A stretch of 18,455 nucleotides of DNA, taken from NCBI GenBank assembly GCA_900756495.1, contig CAAEKI010000245.1, forward strand, positions 1 to 18,455. Direction: 5' to 3'. How positions within the stretch are numbered: the first letter of the stretch is position 1; every line of letters begins with the position of its first letter. This document shows positions 7,168 to 15,168 of this stretch, piece by piece. The stretch is from an uncultured Oscillospiraceae bacterium. GTDB lineage: Bacteria > Bacillota > Clostridia > Oscillospirales > Oscillospiraceae. The notes under the pieces were generated by a model. The model was not told the DNA's origin and did not search any database. It saw nothing but the letters and a program-made list of their open reading frames with translations. A program made the position numbers and the translations under genes.

Positions 7168-7211
7168 GCGGTCAGTGATCGTAAAGAGATTGTAAAAATG
7201 GAGAACCTGGC

Positions 7212-9038
7212 ATGCAGCAGACAACCATACGCCGGAGGCGAACCCTGCTTCCCAAACTTCCGCTGAGTGAGCGGCAATTTTTTTGGATATCCCGACTGAT
7301 TTTTCTGGTGACCCCTCTGATATCTTTCAGTATCGTGGAGGTACTGAACTACAACAATCCCATCAGCAGCTTTACACCGCTCCAGGTTGCACTGAATTTG
7401 GTGTGGTACTACCTGGGGGAGTTTTTTTTCTTCTTTCTCCGCGGACGGATCACGGGAGCTGCCAAGTGGTCTCTGGGCTTTGCCTGGGGGTGGGGTATGG
7501 CCAATCACTATGTCATTGCCTTTCGGGGCCGTACCCTGTTCCCCGGTGACTTCCTGACTCTTAAGACCGCAGCCAATGTGGCCGCCAACTACGACTACAC
7601 ACCGGATGAGACGCAGATCCTCTGTACCGTTGTCATGGCCGCCTGTATTTTCGGCATGTGCCTGCTGCCGCGAGAGGAGCGGAAAAAGTGGTCCTGGAAG
7701 CTCTTTACTCCGATTGCGGCGGGGACGGCGGTGTACCTAGCGGTATTTTTTGGCACTGGGTTTCTCTCTGCGGTGGGAATCGAGCCCTCCATGTGGACTA
7801 CCCGGGGCAACGGATGGCTGCTTAACTTTTCGGTCTGCCTGCGCTATATGCGGGCAGAAAAGCCTGAGGGGTATGATCTGGAGACCGTCCAGGCGCTGAC
7901 AAGTGAGAATACGGCGGGAGAGACGCCGGCGGCCGGCGTCAGACCGGAAAATCTAATTGTTGTCATGGGTGAGTCCTTCTCCGATCTGTCGGTTCTTCCG
8001 GGGGTGGAGACCAACCAGGACGCCATGCCCTTTTACCGCTCCCTGACGGAGAACACCATCAAAGGCTATGCCTACTCATCGGTGTTCGGAGGGACTACCG
8101 CCAATTCGGAGTATGAGTTTCTGACCGGGAATACCACCGCTTTTTTCCCGGCAGGGACGGTGGCCTATCAGATGTATGTCTCCGACAATGACCCTTCTCT
8201 GGTCTCCCAAGTAGAGGCTCTGGGCTACCGCACGGTGGCCATGCACCCGTATTACTCTTCCGGGTGGAATCGAATCCCGGTCTACACCGACTTCGGGTTT
8301 GACGAGATGATGTTTCTCAATGACTTTCAGGACAAAGCGTACATGCGGGGCTATGTCACCGATCAGTCGGATTATGAGAATTTAATCCGGGTCTATGAAG
8401 AGAAGAAGGCGGGGGAGCCTCTCTTTATATTTAATGTAACCATGCAGAACCACAGTGCGTACAATGTCCCCTGGACAGGGCTGGAGAGGACGACCTGGCT
8501 GACAGGGGCGCTGGAGGGGCGGTTCAGCACTGTGGATCAATACCTCTCTCTGATGTATCAGAGCGATAGGGCGCTGGAGTACTTAATCAGCTATTTCGCA
8601 CAGGTAGAGGAGCCGACGATGATCCTGCTCTTCGGCGATCACCAGCCTCAGGTGGCCACCAATTTTTACAGCGGGATCCTGGGAAGAGAGCCGGACGTGG
8701 CCACAGAACAGAAAAAGCAGATGGTGCCCTTCCTGATTTGGGCCAACTACGATATTCCAGAGGCAGAAGGGGTGGAGACTTCTCTCAATTACCTCTCTAC
8801 CATGCTGGCTGAAGCGGCGGGACTGCCGCTGACCGGATATCAGTCCTTTTTAAAGGAGATAGCTGCAGAGGTGCCCGTTGTGAACGGCGTGGGCTATCGG
8901 GATGCGGACGGAACATGGCATGAGAGCGCCGCCACCATGGACGAGGAGGCTGCCCGGGCTCTGTGGGAGTACCAGGTGGTGGAATACAACAATGTATTTG
9001 ATAAAAACGACAGGGCAGAGGGGTTCTTTGACCCCTGA
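7212..9038 (+). CDS. LtaS-like polyglycerol-phosphate (lipoteichoic acid) synthase, sulfatase family
   Basis: 608 aa. Five predicted membrane segments lie at about residues 24-46, 56-76, 84-104, 135-153 and 163-190, as in LtaS. An extracellular sulfatase-fold domain follows (about 245-540). Catalytic features are MGES with metal ligand Glu254, GGTTANSE with the likely nucleophile Thr296, the QNHSAY motif (His413) and FGDHQPQ with Asp476/His477. LtaS-type enzymes move glycerol phosphate from phosphatidylglycerol to a growing chain on a lipid anchor; related enzymes decorate other surface glycans. ATG at 7212 with TGGAGAA upstream. It stands alone between a terminator/promoter and a convergent-gene terminator. 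Whether the product is type I LTA or another glycerol-phosphate polymer is open. Confidence 0.88.
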   Translation: MQQTTIRRRRTLLPKLPLSERQFFWISRLIFLVTPLISFSIVEVLNYNNPISSFTPLQVALNLVWYYLGEFFFFFLRGRITGAAKWSLGFAWGWGMANHYVIAFRGRTLFPGDFLTLKTAANVAANYDYTPDETQILCTVVMAACIFGMCLLPREERKKWSWKLFTPIAAGTAVYLAVFFGTGFLSAVGIEPSMWTTRGNGWLLNFSVCLRYMRAEKPEGYDLETVQALTSENTAGETPAAGVRPENLIVVMGESFSDLSVLPGVETNQDAMPFYRSLTENTIKGYAYSSVFGGTTANSEYEFLTGNTTAFFPAGTVAYQMYVSDNDPSLVSQVEALGYRTVAMHPYYSSGWNRIPVYTDFGFDEMMFLNDFQDKAYMRGYVTDQSDYENLIRVYEEKKAGEPLFIFNVTMQNHSAYNVPWTGLERTTWLTGALEGRFSTVDQYLSLMYQSDRALEYLISYFAQVEEPTMILLFGDHQPQVATNFYSGILGREPDVATEQKKQMVPFLIWANYDIPEAEGVETSLNYLSTMLAEAAGLPLTGYQSFLKEIAAEVPVVNGVGYRDADGTWHESAATMDEEAARALWEYQVVEYNNVFDKNDRAEGFFDP

Positions 9039-9044
9039 TCAAGA

Positions 9045-9079
9045 CCGCGCCCCCGAACCATCCTGGTTCGGGGGCGCGG
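9045..9079. terminator. Bidirectional hairpin between convergent genes
   Basis: CCGCGCCCCCGAACCA (9045-9060) pairs perfectly with TGGTTCGGGGGCGCGG (9064-9079), a 16-bp GC-rich stem with a 3-nt loop. It lies 6 bp after the LtaS-like stop and 12 bp after the stop of the minus-strand regulator. T-runs are weak on both sides, but position and stem strength support a shared terminator. Confidence 0.75.
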
Positions 9080-9091
9080 CTGCGTTTCGGC

Positions 9092-10681
9092 TTACTCATC
9101 CGGACTCTCCTGGCTCTCCCCCAACTCCCGGCACTTAAAGCCCAGCATCAATTTGAGGCGGATCTCCGGATCGTCCAGTGAGATGCCCAAGATCTCCTCG
9201 ATTCGACTGATGTGATAGAGCACTGTGTTGCGGTGCATGTGAAGTCTGGAACAGGTCTCGGTGGCCCGGCGTTCACACTGGAGATAGGTATGAAGGATAC
9301 GGAGACAGGAGATGTTGTGCCGCTTCTCATATTCGGCCAGGGTCTGAAGGGAGCGGTGGGTAAAGGTGTTCAGAAATCCATCTTGCGCGTGGGAGAGATA
9401 GAGAGAAAGAAGGCTGAAGAGGGCATAGTCCTCAAAGTAAAACCGGTTGGAATAATCAGGTATCTCCGTATAAACAGTCGCCCGATTCCGCAGACGCAGT
9501 CCCATACGGATTGACGAGGAGGCCTGTTTGTAAGCGGCAGGCAGCTCTTGGAGCGTGGCAAAACGGGTGCTGACGCCGCAGTGTGCAGCAAGGCCGGCCA
9601 GAACATCCTCTACACAGGCCAGGCGTTCTTCCCGGTCAGGGACACGGGAACCCTCGTAACGGTTGAGGATTAGAATCTCCCTCTGGTAGGAGAGCACATT
9701 GGAGGCGTGAATCAGGGCGGACAACTCACGGGTCAGGCGGCTGAGCGGGATGTTCAGCACATCGTCAAAGGTAATCAGAAAGAGATCATAGTTGGACTGG
9801 AAAGCAAGTCCGGCATAGGAGGCGCGGTTGCGAGCCTCATCCTCGCTGAGGATCTTCTCTTCCAGAATATCACAGATCAGCGTTTTTACCGGCCCACACT
9901 CGCCCTCAGGGGGGTAGTCCCGATCCACATATACCTTCAGGTTGTTCATCAACAGCTTGAAGAGATCCAAAAGACCGTCAGACAGGGACCGGACGCAGCA
10001 GACCATCGCCACGAGCACCGAATAGCTGTCCCGATAGCGAAAGACTTTTTTTACTACGGTATAGTCGGAGGTGATGTGGTCGTTGCTCACAATAATACCG
10101 TCCGCCTTTTCATATTGCTCAAACCGCCTGTAGAGTTTAAAACGCTCCACAGTGCCCTCCGGGTGGTAACCGTGATCGACCAGCGCATTGGTCACGGGAT
10201 CGTCGGTCTTCACATTTCTGGTATATGCCAGAAGCTTAAAAGTGGGATCCATCACTGCGATATGATTGCCAATGATGGGTTCGCTCATGGTAATCAGAGC
10301 CTGCATCCCCTCGTTTTCCACCACGGAACGCTGCATGTCGATAATCCAGTTGCTGATGCGCACAAAGATACGCTGTACCTCGTTAAATAGCTCCCTGAGC
10401 TCCAGATTCCGCTTGAGGACCACGATCCCACGCATGGATTCGGGCGTCTCCAGGGCGTCCACCATTCTGTCGCGAATGCAGAGAAAGTGAAGCGCCTGGT
10501 TTCGATTCTCCACGGACAGCGCCTCCGAAAGGGAACAGACGAGAAGCTTTTGCCCGGACAGATCCGAGCCGTGAGCGGCCAGCAGTTCTACGCATTCAAA
10601 GGTAGGGTTGGCGTGTCCGTCGGCATAGCTCTCGTATTCATAACCGAGTTCGTCCAAGATGAGCTTCAGTGTGATCTGCAT
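9092..10681 (-). CDS. PucR/CdaR-type transcriptional regulator
   Basis: 529 aa from ATG at 10679-10681, which has GGGGAGG 8 nt upstream. The open frame runs 9 codons further, but that start has no ribosome site. The C-terminal region (about residues 450-515) has the PucR-family helix-turn-helix: TLAEYEKRHNISCLRILHTY, then ETCSRLHMHRNTVLYHISRI and EEILGISLDD. The long N-terminal part includes a PAS/GAF-like segment around NHIAVMDPTFKLLAYT and a GGDEF-like middle domain, as usual for the family. These proteins sense metabolites and often control neighbouring catabolic or transport genes. It is divergent from the isomerase/SufS operon across a 706-bp gap, so that operon is its most likely target. 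Effector unknown. Confidence 0.82.
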   Translation of the reverse strand: MQITLKLILDELGYEYESYADGHANPTFECVELLAAHGSDLSGQKLLVCSLSEALSVENRNQALHFLCIRDRMVDALETPESMRGIVVLKRNLELRELFNEVQRIFVRISNWIIDMQRSVVENEGMQALITMSEPIIGNHIAVMDPTFKLLAYTRNVKTDDPVTNALVDHGYHPEGTVERFKLYRRFEQYEKADGIIVSNDHITSDYTVVKKVFRYRDSYSVLVAMVCCVRSLSDGLLDLFKLLMNNLKVYVDRDYPPEGECGPVKTLICDILEEKILSEDEARNRASYAGLAFQSNYDLFLITFDDVLNIPLSRLTRELSALIHASNVLSYQREILILNRYEGSRVPDREERLACVEDVLAGLAAHCGVSTRFATLQELPAAYKQASSSIRMGLRLRNRATVYTEIPDYSNRFYFEDYALFSLLSLYLSHAQDGFLNTFTHRSLQTLAEYEKRHNISCLRILHTYLQCERRATETCSRLHMHRNTVLYHISRIEEILGISLDDPEIRLKLMLGFKCRELGESQESPDE

Positions 10682-10826
10682 AAGAGCGCCTCCCCGATTA
10701 GAATCCAACAGACCGCTCCGGCCGCATATTGCCGGCGGCTGGGACTGTGCGGAATAGTACCCGACAGTAAGGATATAGCCTGAAAAGCCCGTTCGGGCGA
10801 AAAGAAACGGCAGAAAGGAGTGGGCT

Positions 10827-10925
10827 ATGAAGCAGCTTTATAGGATGAACAAAAAGTCAAAGGTTCTTTTGCTGCCAAATGGGAAATTACGGAATATAAA
10901 TTGTAAGAAAGGGGCTGAAAGATAG
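10827..10925 (+). CDS. Possible 32-aa small ORF in the control region
   Basis: ATG at 10827 is preceded by GAAAGGAG (10813-10820) at a 6-nt spacing, as good a site as those of real genes here. It encodes a basic Lys/Leu-rich peptide with MKQLYRMNKKSKVLLLPNGK at its start and ends at TAG 10923-10925. It lies before the candidate operon promoter, so it is unlikely to be a leader peptide of that transcript. No homology is recognised, and a chance site is possible. Confidence 0.3.
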   Translation: MKQLYRMNKKSKVLLLPNGKLRNINCKKGAER

Positions 10926-11058
10926 CGGCTGCTAAGACAGTATGCCCAAACAATGGGCCTGCAGGAGCGGGGAAAGAGGGACTAAAAACAGCATAGCGGA
11001 AAATAGGGAAAAATTCCACTGTGTATTCTTCCAATTTGGACCAGTGAAATAGATCGAT

Positions 11059-11127
11059 TTGCACAAAATCATAATTTGACAATAGGATTTCTTGGACGAG
11101 TATTCTAAAAATATGCAGCTTGCACAA
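11059..11127 (+). repeat. Two direct TTGCACAA repeats around the candidate operon promoter
   Basis: TTGCACAA occurs at 11059-11066 and 11120-11127, 61 bp apart (close to six helical turns). One copy is upstream of the -35 box and one downstream of the -10 box of the candidate promoter at 11076-11106. That arrangement suits a regulator that loops or spans the promoter, and the divergent PucR-type protein is the obvious candidate. Confidence 0.4.
11076..11106 (+). promoter_or_regulatory. Candidate promoter of the isomerase/SufS operon
   Basis: A perfect -35 box TTGACA (11076-11081) is followed by a 19-nt spacer and TATTCT (11101-11106), a 4/6 match. The long spacer would make it weak without an activator, in keeping with regulated expression. 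Confidence 0.45.
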
Positions 11128-11387
11128 TGAAACTGAGACTGCGGAGCAGAAACAGTGTCCTTTTTCCAAGAATAGAGGGCAGTACGGCGGATCAAAGAAG
11201 CGTGATTGGCGCAAAATAATAGTAATTCAATGGGATTAATAGAGATACAACCAGAGAGCAGGAAGATTGGAGAGTCGTCTGATGCGCCGGAAGATGGCCT
11301 GTGCTATGCTGGCACTACCGGCGGGGAAGTGTCCCGCCAGATAACAGCCGACAAGGAAAATATGAAGAAAGTGAGTTGAATCAAAAC

Positions 11388-12917
11388 ATGATTCGCAGAG
11401 GTTTGGATGTTAAGCTCAATGTAAAGCCCATCTTTTTCGGCCTGGTGCACCAGTATTACTACGAGGGTCCCTGCCGCTTCGCAAAGGGAGAGGCGCTGAC
11501 CAGCGAGTACGAGCTGATTCTGGCCCAGGAGCTCAAGCAGAAGTTTTTTGACAATGTGAAGGAGAATATGCCCGACTGCGTCAACGTCATGGAGCCCCTC
11601 TACCTGGAGTGCAACGACGACTGGCGGATCCCGGAGGCCGCCTTCGACGCTATGACCAAGGATCTGGATCAGATCGACGTGTACATGATCTCCGGCGGCA
11701 TTGCCCGCAGCGCTCTGCTCATCGAGCTGGCGCAGCGGACCCACAAGCCCATCATTCAGGATCCTGCCACCTACGCCGACCTGGCCGCAGTGGGTGCCTG
11801 CCTGAAGAACCGCGGCCTGGAGAGCTATGAGCATCTGACCTGGGAGGAGATCGCCGCCCGGATGAAGGCGCTGCGGGTGCGCAAGGCCCTGAAGCTGGCC
11901 AACATCATGCTGGCCGTCCGCTTTGACTCCAACGCCTCCAAGAGCGGCAACGACACCTTTGTGACGCTGGAGAAGGTGACCGAGACCTTTGGGACCAAGT
12001 TCCGCTTCCTCAATATCCACGAGCTGATGGACTACATGAACCCGCTGCCTGAGGGAGGCAACTACACCACCCCCGGCCGCCTTAACACCCCCAACATCAC
12101 GCCGGAGGAAATCAAGGAGGCTGAGGCCCTGGCCGACGAACTGATCGCCGGCGCCGACGACGTGCACATCGACCGGGAGCACCTGGTGACCTCCTGCAAG
12201 GCCTATGTAGAGGTCAAGAAGCTGCTGGACTACCACGACTGCTGCGGCTTTACCGCCCCCTGCCCGGATCTGTGCTCTACCCGCCGGGTCAACGACGCCA
12301 AGTTCACCTTCTGCCTGACCCACTCCCTGTTGAATGAGCAGGGCATCCCCTCCGCCTGCGAGTACGATATTGACGGCGTGCTCACCATGCTGATCCTCTC
12401 CACCATCTCCGGCATGGCGCCCTATATGGGCAACACCATGCCCCTGGTGTATCAGAACGGCACCATTCGCCCCATGAAGCGCTTCAACATTGAGGACCTG
12501 GCCGGCGTGGAAGACCTGACCAACCTGTACCATACCAGCCACTCCACCCCCAACCGGAAGTTCAGAGGCATTGATGGAGAGAAGTCGCACTACGGCATCC
12601 GCCATTTTGCCTATGATCAGGGCTTCGGCGCCGTGTTCCGCTATGACTTCAAGAAGGACGTGGGCCAGCCCATTACCATCTGCCGCCTGTCCCCCGACTG
12701 TACCAAGATGTTCATCGGCAAGGGAACCATTGTGGCCGGCGGAGACTACGACCTGGACAACTGCAACGGCTATGTGGTATACCGTGTGGCGGACCAGGAG
12801 AAGTTCTTCAAAGCGCAGTGCCAGGTGGGCAACCATCTGCCCATCGTCTACGGCGACTGTGCCAAGGAACTGGAGATGCTGGCCGAGTGCCTGGGCCTGG
12901 AGGTCCTGAGCGTCTGA
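11388..12917 (+). CDS. Cysteine-rich L-fucose/L-arabinose isomerase family protein
   Basis: 509 aa from ATG 11388. The ribosome site is weak (GAAAGTGAG, about 12 nt upstream); TTG at 11376 is an alternative start. The fold family shows in ISGGIARSALLIELAQ (Rossmann-like N-terminal domain), ACEYDIDGVLTMLILSTISG with likely metal ligand Glu325, and the C-terminal VGNHLPIVYGD with His483. Relatives interconvert aldoses and ketoses with Mn2+. It is shorter than classical FucI (about 590 aa) and the substrate is not evident. It has 17 cysteines (about 3.3%), including C285-C286-x5-C292-x3-C296 beside the active-site region, which classical FucI is not known for. Codon use is strongly G/C-ending (CTG, GAG, AAG, ATC), suggesting high expression. 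It is first in an operon, 22 bp before sufS. Confidence 0.75.
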   Translation: MIRRGLDVKLNVKPIFFGLVHQYYYEGPCRFAKGEALTSEYELILAQELKQKFFDNVKENMPDCVNVMEPLYLECNDDWRIPEAAFDAMTKDLDQIDVYMISGGIARSALLIELAQRTHKPIIQDPATYADLAAVGACLKNRGLESYEHLTWEEIAARMKALRVRKALKLANIMLAVRFDSNASKSGNDTFVTLEKVTETFGTKFRFLNIHELMDYMNPLPEGGNYTTPGRLNTPNITPEEIKEAEALADELIAGADDVHIDREHLVTSCKAYVEVKKLLDYHDCCGFTAPCPDLCSTRRVNDAKFTFCLTHSLLNEQGIPSACEYDIDGVLTMLILSTISGMAPYMGNTMPLVYQNGTIRPMKRFNIEDLAGVEDLTNLYHTSHSTPNRKFRGIDGEKSHYGIRHFAYDQGFGAVFRYDFKKDVGQPITICRLSPDCTKMFIGKGTIVAGGDYDLDNCNGYVVYRVADQEKFFKAQCQVGNHLPIVYGDCAKELEMLAECLGLEVLSV

Positions 12918-12939
12918 TTGCCGGAGGAGAGGTGCGCGT

Positions 12940-14166
12940 ATGCTGCAGGTAAAAGGGATTCGCAAGGATTTCCCCATTCTGGACAGCCGGGTCAATGGGG
13001 AGAAGCTGATTTATCTGGACAATGCCGCCACCACGCAGGTTCCCCTGTGTGTTCTGGACAGGCTGCGGGCGCACTATCTCCAGGACAACGCCAATGTGCA
13101 CCGGGGCATTCATACCCTCAGCGAGCGCTCCACCGCCGCCTTTGAAGAGGCGCGGGAGGTTGTCCGGGGCTTCCTCAACGCCCGGTCGGCGGAGGAGATC
13201 ATCTTCACCCAGGGGACCACAGACGCGATCAACACCGTGGCTGCAGGGCTGCGGAACACGGTGGGGGCGGGCGATCTGGTGGTGGTCACAGCCCTGGAGC
13301 ATCACTCCAATTTCCTGCCCTGGCAGCGCCTGTGCGAGGAGCGGGGGGCGGTCTTTCAGGCCGTCCCCTGCCCGGACGGGATACTGGATGACAAAGCGTT
13401 TTCCACCGCACTGGAGAGACGGCCCAAGGTGGTGGCCCTGGCCCAGGTTTCAAACCTGACAGGGACGGTGTTTCCGGTCAGGGAGCTGACCGCCCTGGCT
13501 CACGCGGCCGGAGCGCTGGTGCTTGTGGATGGGGCCCAGGGCGTCCGCCATGAGACGGCGGATGTCCGGGAGCTGGACTGTGATTTTTACTGTTTTTCCG
13601 GCCACAAAATTCTGTCCCCCTCCGGAATCGGGGTGCTCTACGGGAAACAGGCATGCCTGGAGCGGCTGGAACCGGCGCGGGTGGGGGGCGGTATGGTGGA
13701 CGTTGTTGCCGCCGAGCGGTCCACCTACGGGACCCTGCCGGCCCGTCTGGAGGCCGGGACCCCCAATATCTCCGGAGCTGTTGCGCTGGGAGAGGCTCTG
13801 CGGTATATCGAGGCGCTGGGCAGAGCGGAGATCTCGGCCTGGGAGCATGAACTGATCGCCTATGCCGAGGAGGCTCTGTCGGCCATTGAAGGGCTGACGA
13901 TCCTGGGCCGTCCCGCCCGGCGGGCGGGGGTGCTCTCCTTTACGCTGGAAGGGGTTCACCCCTACGATGCAGCCAGCGTTCTGGACAAATTGGGCGTGGC
14001 TCTTCGCTCGGGCAACCACTGCGCTCAACCGGGGCTGCGGGAGTTTGGGCTGGAGGCGGCGATCCGCCTCTCGCCGGCTTTCTACAACACCAAAGAGGAG
14101 ATCGACCACACCTGCAAAGCAATAGTGAGAACGATGGGGCTGTTTCAAAGATGGACGAAAAACTGA
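12940..14166 (+). CDS. sufS: SufS-type cysteine desulfurase (group II, class V aminotransferase fold)
   Basis: 408 aa, standard length. Takes sulfur from L-cysteine as an enzyme persulfide, leaving alanine, with pyridoxal phosphate. Visible sites are His121 in LEHHSN stacking on the cofactor, Asp197 in LVDGAQ, and the PLP lysine Lys223 in SGHKILSPSGIG. The persulfide cysteine is Cys361 in RSGNHCAQP, and RLSPAFYNTKEEID follows as in SufS. The NHCAQP form marks group II enzymes, which also accept selenocysteine. GGAGGAGAGG precedes ATG 12940. It overlaps sufE by 16 nt, so the pair is coupled. No sufB, sufC or sufD is in the window, so its scaffold, if it uses one, is elsewhere. A dedicated role for the preceding isomerase-like enzyme is possible but inferred. 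Confidence 0.9.
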   Translation: MLQVKGIRKDFPILDSRVNGEKLIYLDNAATTQVPLCVLDRLRAHYLQDNANVHRGIHTLSERSTAAFEEAREVVRGFLNARSAEEIIFTQGTTDAINTVAAGLRNTVGAGDLVVVTALEHHSNFLPWQRLCEERGAVFQAVPCPDGILDDKAFSTALERRPKVVALAQVSNLTGTVFPVRELTALAHAAGALVLVDGAQGVRHETADVRELDCDFYCFSGHKILSPSGIGVLYGKQACLERLEPARVGGGMVDVVAAERSTYGTLPARLEAGTPNISGAVALGEALRYIEALGRAEISAWEHELIAYAEEALSAIEGLTILGRPARRAGVLSFTLEGVHPYDAASVLDKLGVALRSGNHCAQPGLREFGLEAAIRLSPAFYNTKEEIDHTCKAIVRTMGLFQRWTKN

Positions 14167-14588
14167 GTATTGTTGAACTGGAAGACTCTTATATGGAGGA
14201 CCTGGATCAACTGGGAGACTGGTTTCTTCAATATGAGTACCTGCTGGCCATTTCGGCCGACATGCCTCATGTGGCAGAAGAGGAGCGCACGGAGGAGAAT
14301 AAAGTACACGGCTGTCAGTCCGGCGTATGGCTGGTGCTGAGCTATTCGGAGGGCAGGGTGCATGTCCGGGCGGACAGCGAAGCGCTCATCGTACGCGGGA
14401 TCGTCTCCATCGCCGTCAGCCTGCTGGACGGCAGAACGCCGGAGGAGATCGCGGCCTATCGGCCCCGCTTTGTGGAGGAGACCAACATCAAGAGGCAGAT
14501 TTCCACCGACCGCTTTCGGGGAATCCACTCCGTCATTGAGACTATCCAGCGCTTTGCAGCCCAGTGCGGGGGGGAGAGGGACGCGTGA
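14151..14588 (+). CDS. sufE: SufE-family sulfur acceptor
   Basis: 145 aa. SufE accepts persulfide sulfur from SufS on a conserved cysteine and passes it on. The hallmark VHGCQSGVWL (Cys55) is present, then VRGIVSIAVSLLDGRTPEEI and a C-terminal STDRFRGIHSVIETIQ helix, all in SufE order and at normal length. Clostridia often use the zinc protein SufU as the SufS partner, so a SufE here is a little unusual. It starts inside the end of sufS (16-nt overlap) and ends with a 4-nt GTGA overlap with the next gene, so its dose is tied to both. Family call firm. Confidence 0.9.
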   Translation: MDEKLSIVELEDSYMEDLDQLGDWFLQYEYLLAISADMPHVAEEERTEENKVHGCQSGVWLVLSYSEGRVHVRADSEALIVRGIVSIAVSLLDGRTPEEIAAYRPRFVEETNIKRQISTDRFRGIHSVIETIQRFAAQCGGERDA

Positions 14589-15019
14589 ATACAGAAGAGA
14601 GAAAGAGACTGGTGGCCTCCCTGCTGGCGGCGGCCCAGAACGCGGCGGCCAGGGAGGCGGCTGTCATCCGGGCGGAGGAAGACCCCTCCCCGGAGTTTGT
14701 CTATCTCCACCTGAAGCGCTATATCACATCGAAATTTATGCTGGAGGAGGACTGCGCGGAGGATAACCTGATTGAGCTGGCGGTCCTGAGTCTTCAGCGC
14801 ACGATGAAGCTGGATCGAAGCATGCTGAGGGAGTTGGATCAGGCAGCCCCCTGTGATCACGCCACCTCCGAGTCCACGAAAAAGGTACTGTTGCTCTATG
14901 CAATTCAAAAGGATTTGAAGATTAAGCCCAGACCTTCCGATCTCACCGAGGCTGTGACGGTGAGGGAACTGGCACAGGTGGTATACGCAGCGTTGAAAGA
15001 TGTTCGCCGCACGGACTGA
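14585..15019 (+). CDS. Unrecognised 144-aa protein coupled to SufE
   Basis: I do not recognise the family. GTG at 14585 overlaps the sufE stop (GTGA), with GGGGGGAGAGG just upstream, so translation is coupled to SufE. The protein is soluble and mostly helical: an Ala-rich N-terminal helix (about 8-30), an acidic middle (CAEDNLIELAVLSLQ, residues 57-71) and a C-terminal part STKKVLLLYAIQKDLKIKP, then SDLTEAVTVRELAQVVYAAL. That C-terminal part resembles the last two helices of an acyl-carrier protein, but no DSL phosphopantetheine motif is seen, only Ser near STKK. Cysteines are at 57 and 90. The tight coupling suggests a partner of SufS/SufE or of the isomerase-like enzyme; this is inference. 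Confidence 0.75.
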   Translation: MNTEERKRLVASLLAAAQNAAAREAAVIRAEEDPSPEFVYLHLKRYITSKFMLEEDCAEDNLIELAVLSLQRTMKLDRSMLRELDQAAPCDHATSESTKKVLLLYAIQKDLKIKPRPSDLTEAVTVRELAQVVYAALKDVRRTD

Positions 15020-15070
15020 ACAGTCGCGCCGCCTCTTGGGAGGAATGGAAAAAGGGAGGTATGCCTGAAG

Positions 15071-15102
15071 CCCAAGCCCATTGCAGCGGAAGAGCGCTTG
15101 GG
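15071..15102 (+). other. Hairpin in the 149-bp gap before the permease
   Basis: CCCAAGC (15071-15077) pairs with GCTTGGG (15096-15102) around an 18-nt loop. There is no T-run after it, so it is not a clear terminator. It may lower or tune expression of the permease relative to the four upstream genes, or protect an mRNA end. Confidence 0.35.
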
Positions 15103-15168
15103 GTGTGTTAACGTGTGAAAATGCTGCTGGGCAGCAAAAAGAGAAAAATAGAAGAGAGGGAGAATGTT

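Larger units (their letters stand above)
10682..11387. other. 706-bp non-coding control region between the PucR-type gene and the isomerase operon
   Basis: The stretch is more AT-rich than its surroundings, and neither strand has a frame with a coding look apart from one 32-aa candidate. It holds a candidate promoter (11076-11106), two TTGCACAA repeats, and small hairpins GCCCA/TGGGC (10944-10958) and GGCGGG/CCCGCC (11320-11338). From the candidate -10 box to the isomerase start is about 280 nt, a long leader. I do not recognise a known riboswitch. Confidence 0.6.

Noticed and set aside
7106..7195. 29-codon ORF after AAAGGA, running through the terminator
   Set aside because: Its coding sequence is the terminator hairpin and the promoter of the next gene, so the frame is best explained by chance.
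10825..11214. 129-codon minus-strand open frame in the control region
   Set aside because: No ribosome site at the start, Phe/Ser/Cys-rich composition of AT-rich non-coding DNA, no domain, and it overlaps the candidate promoter.
11304..12995. 563-codon open frame on the minus strand opposite the isomerase-like gene
   Set aside because: It mirrors the third-position G/C bias of the plus-strand gene, gives a Gly/His/Val/Gln-rich product with no domain, and has no ribosome site. The plus strand has clear family motifs.
15061..15111. 17-codon ORF before the permease, preceded by GGGAGG
   Set aside because: The ribosome site is only 1 nt from the ATG, too close to work, and the peptide is very short.
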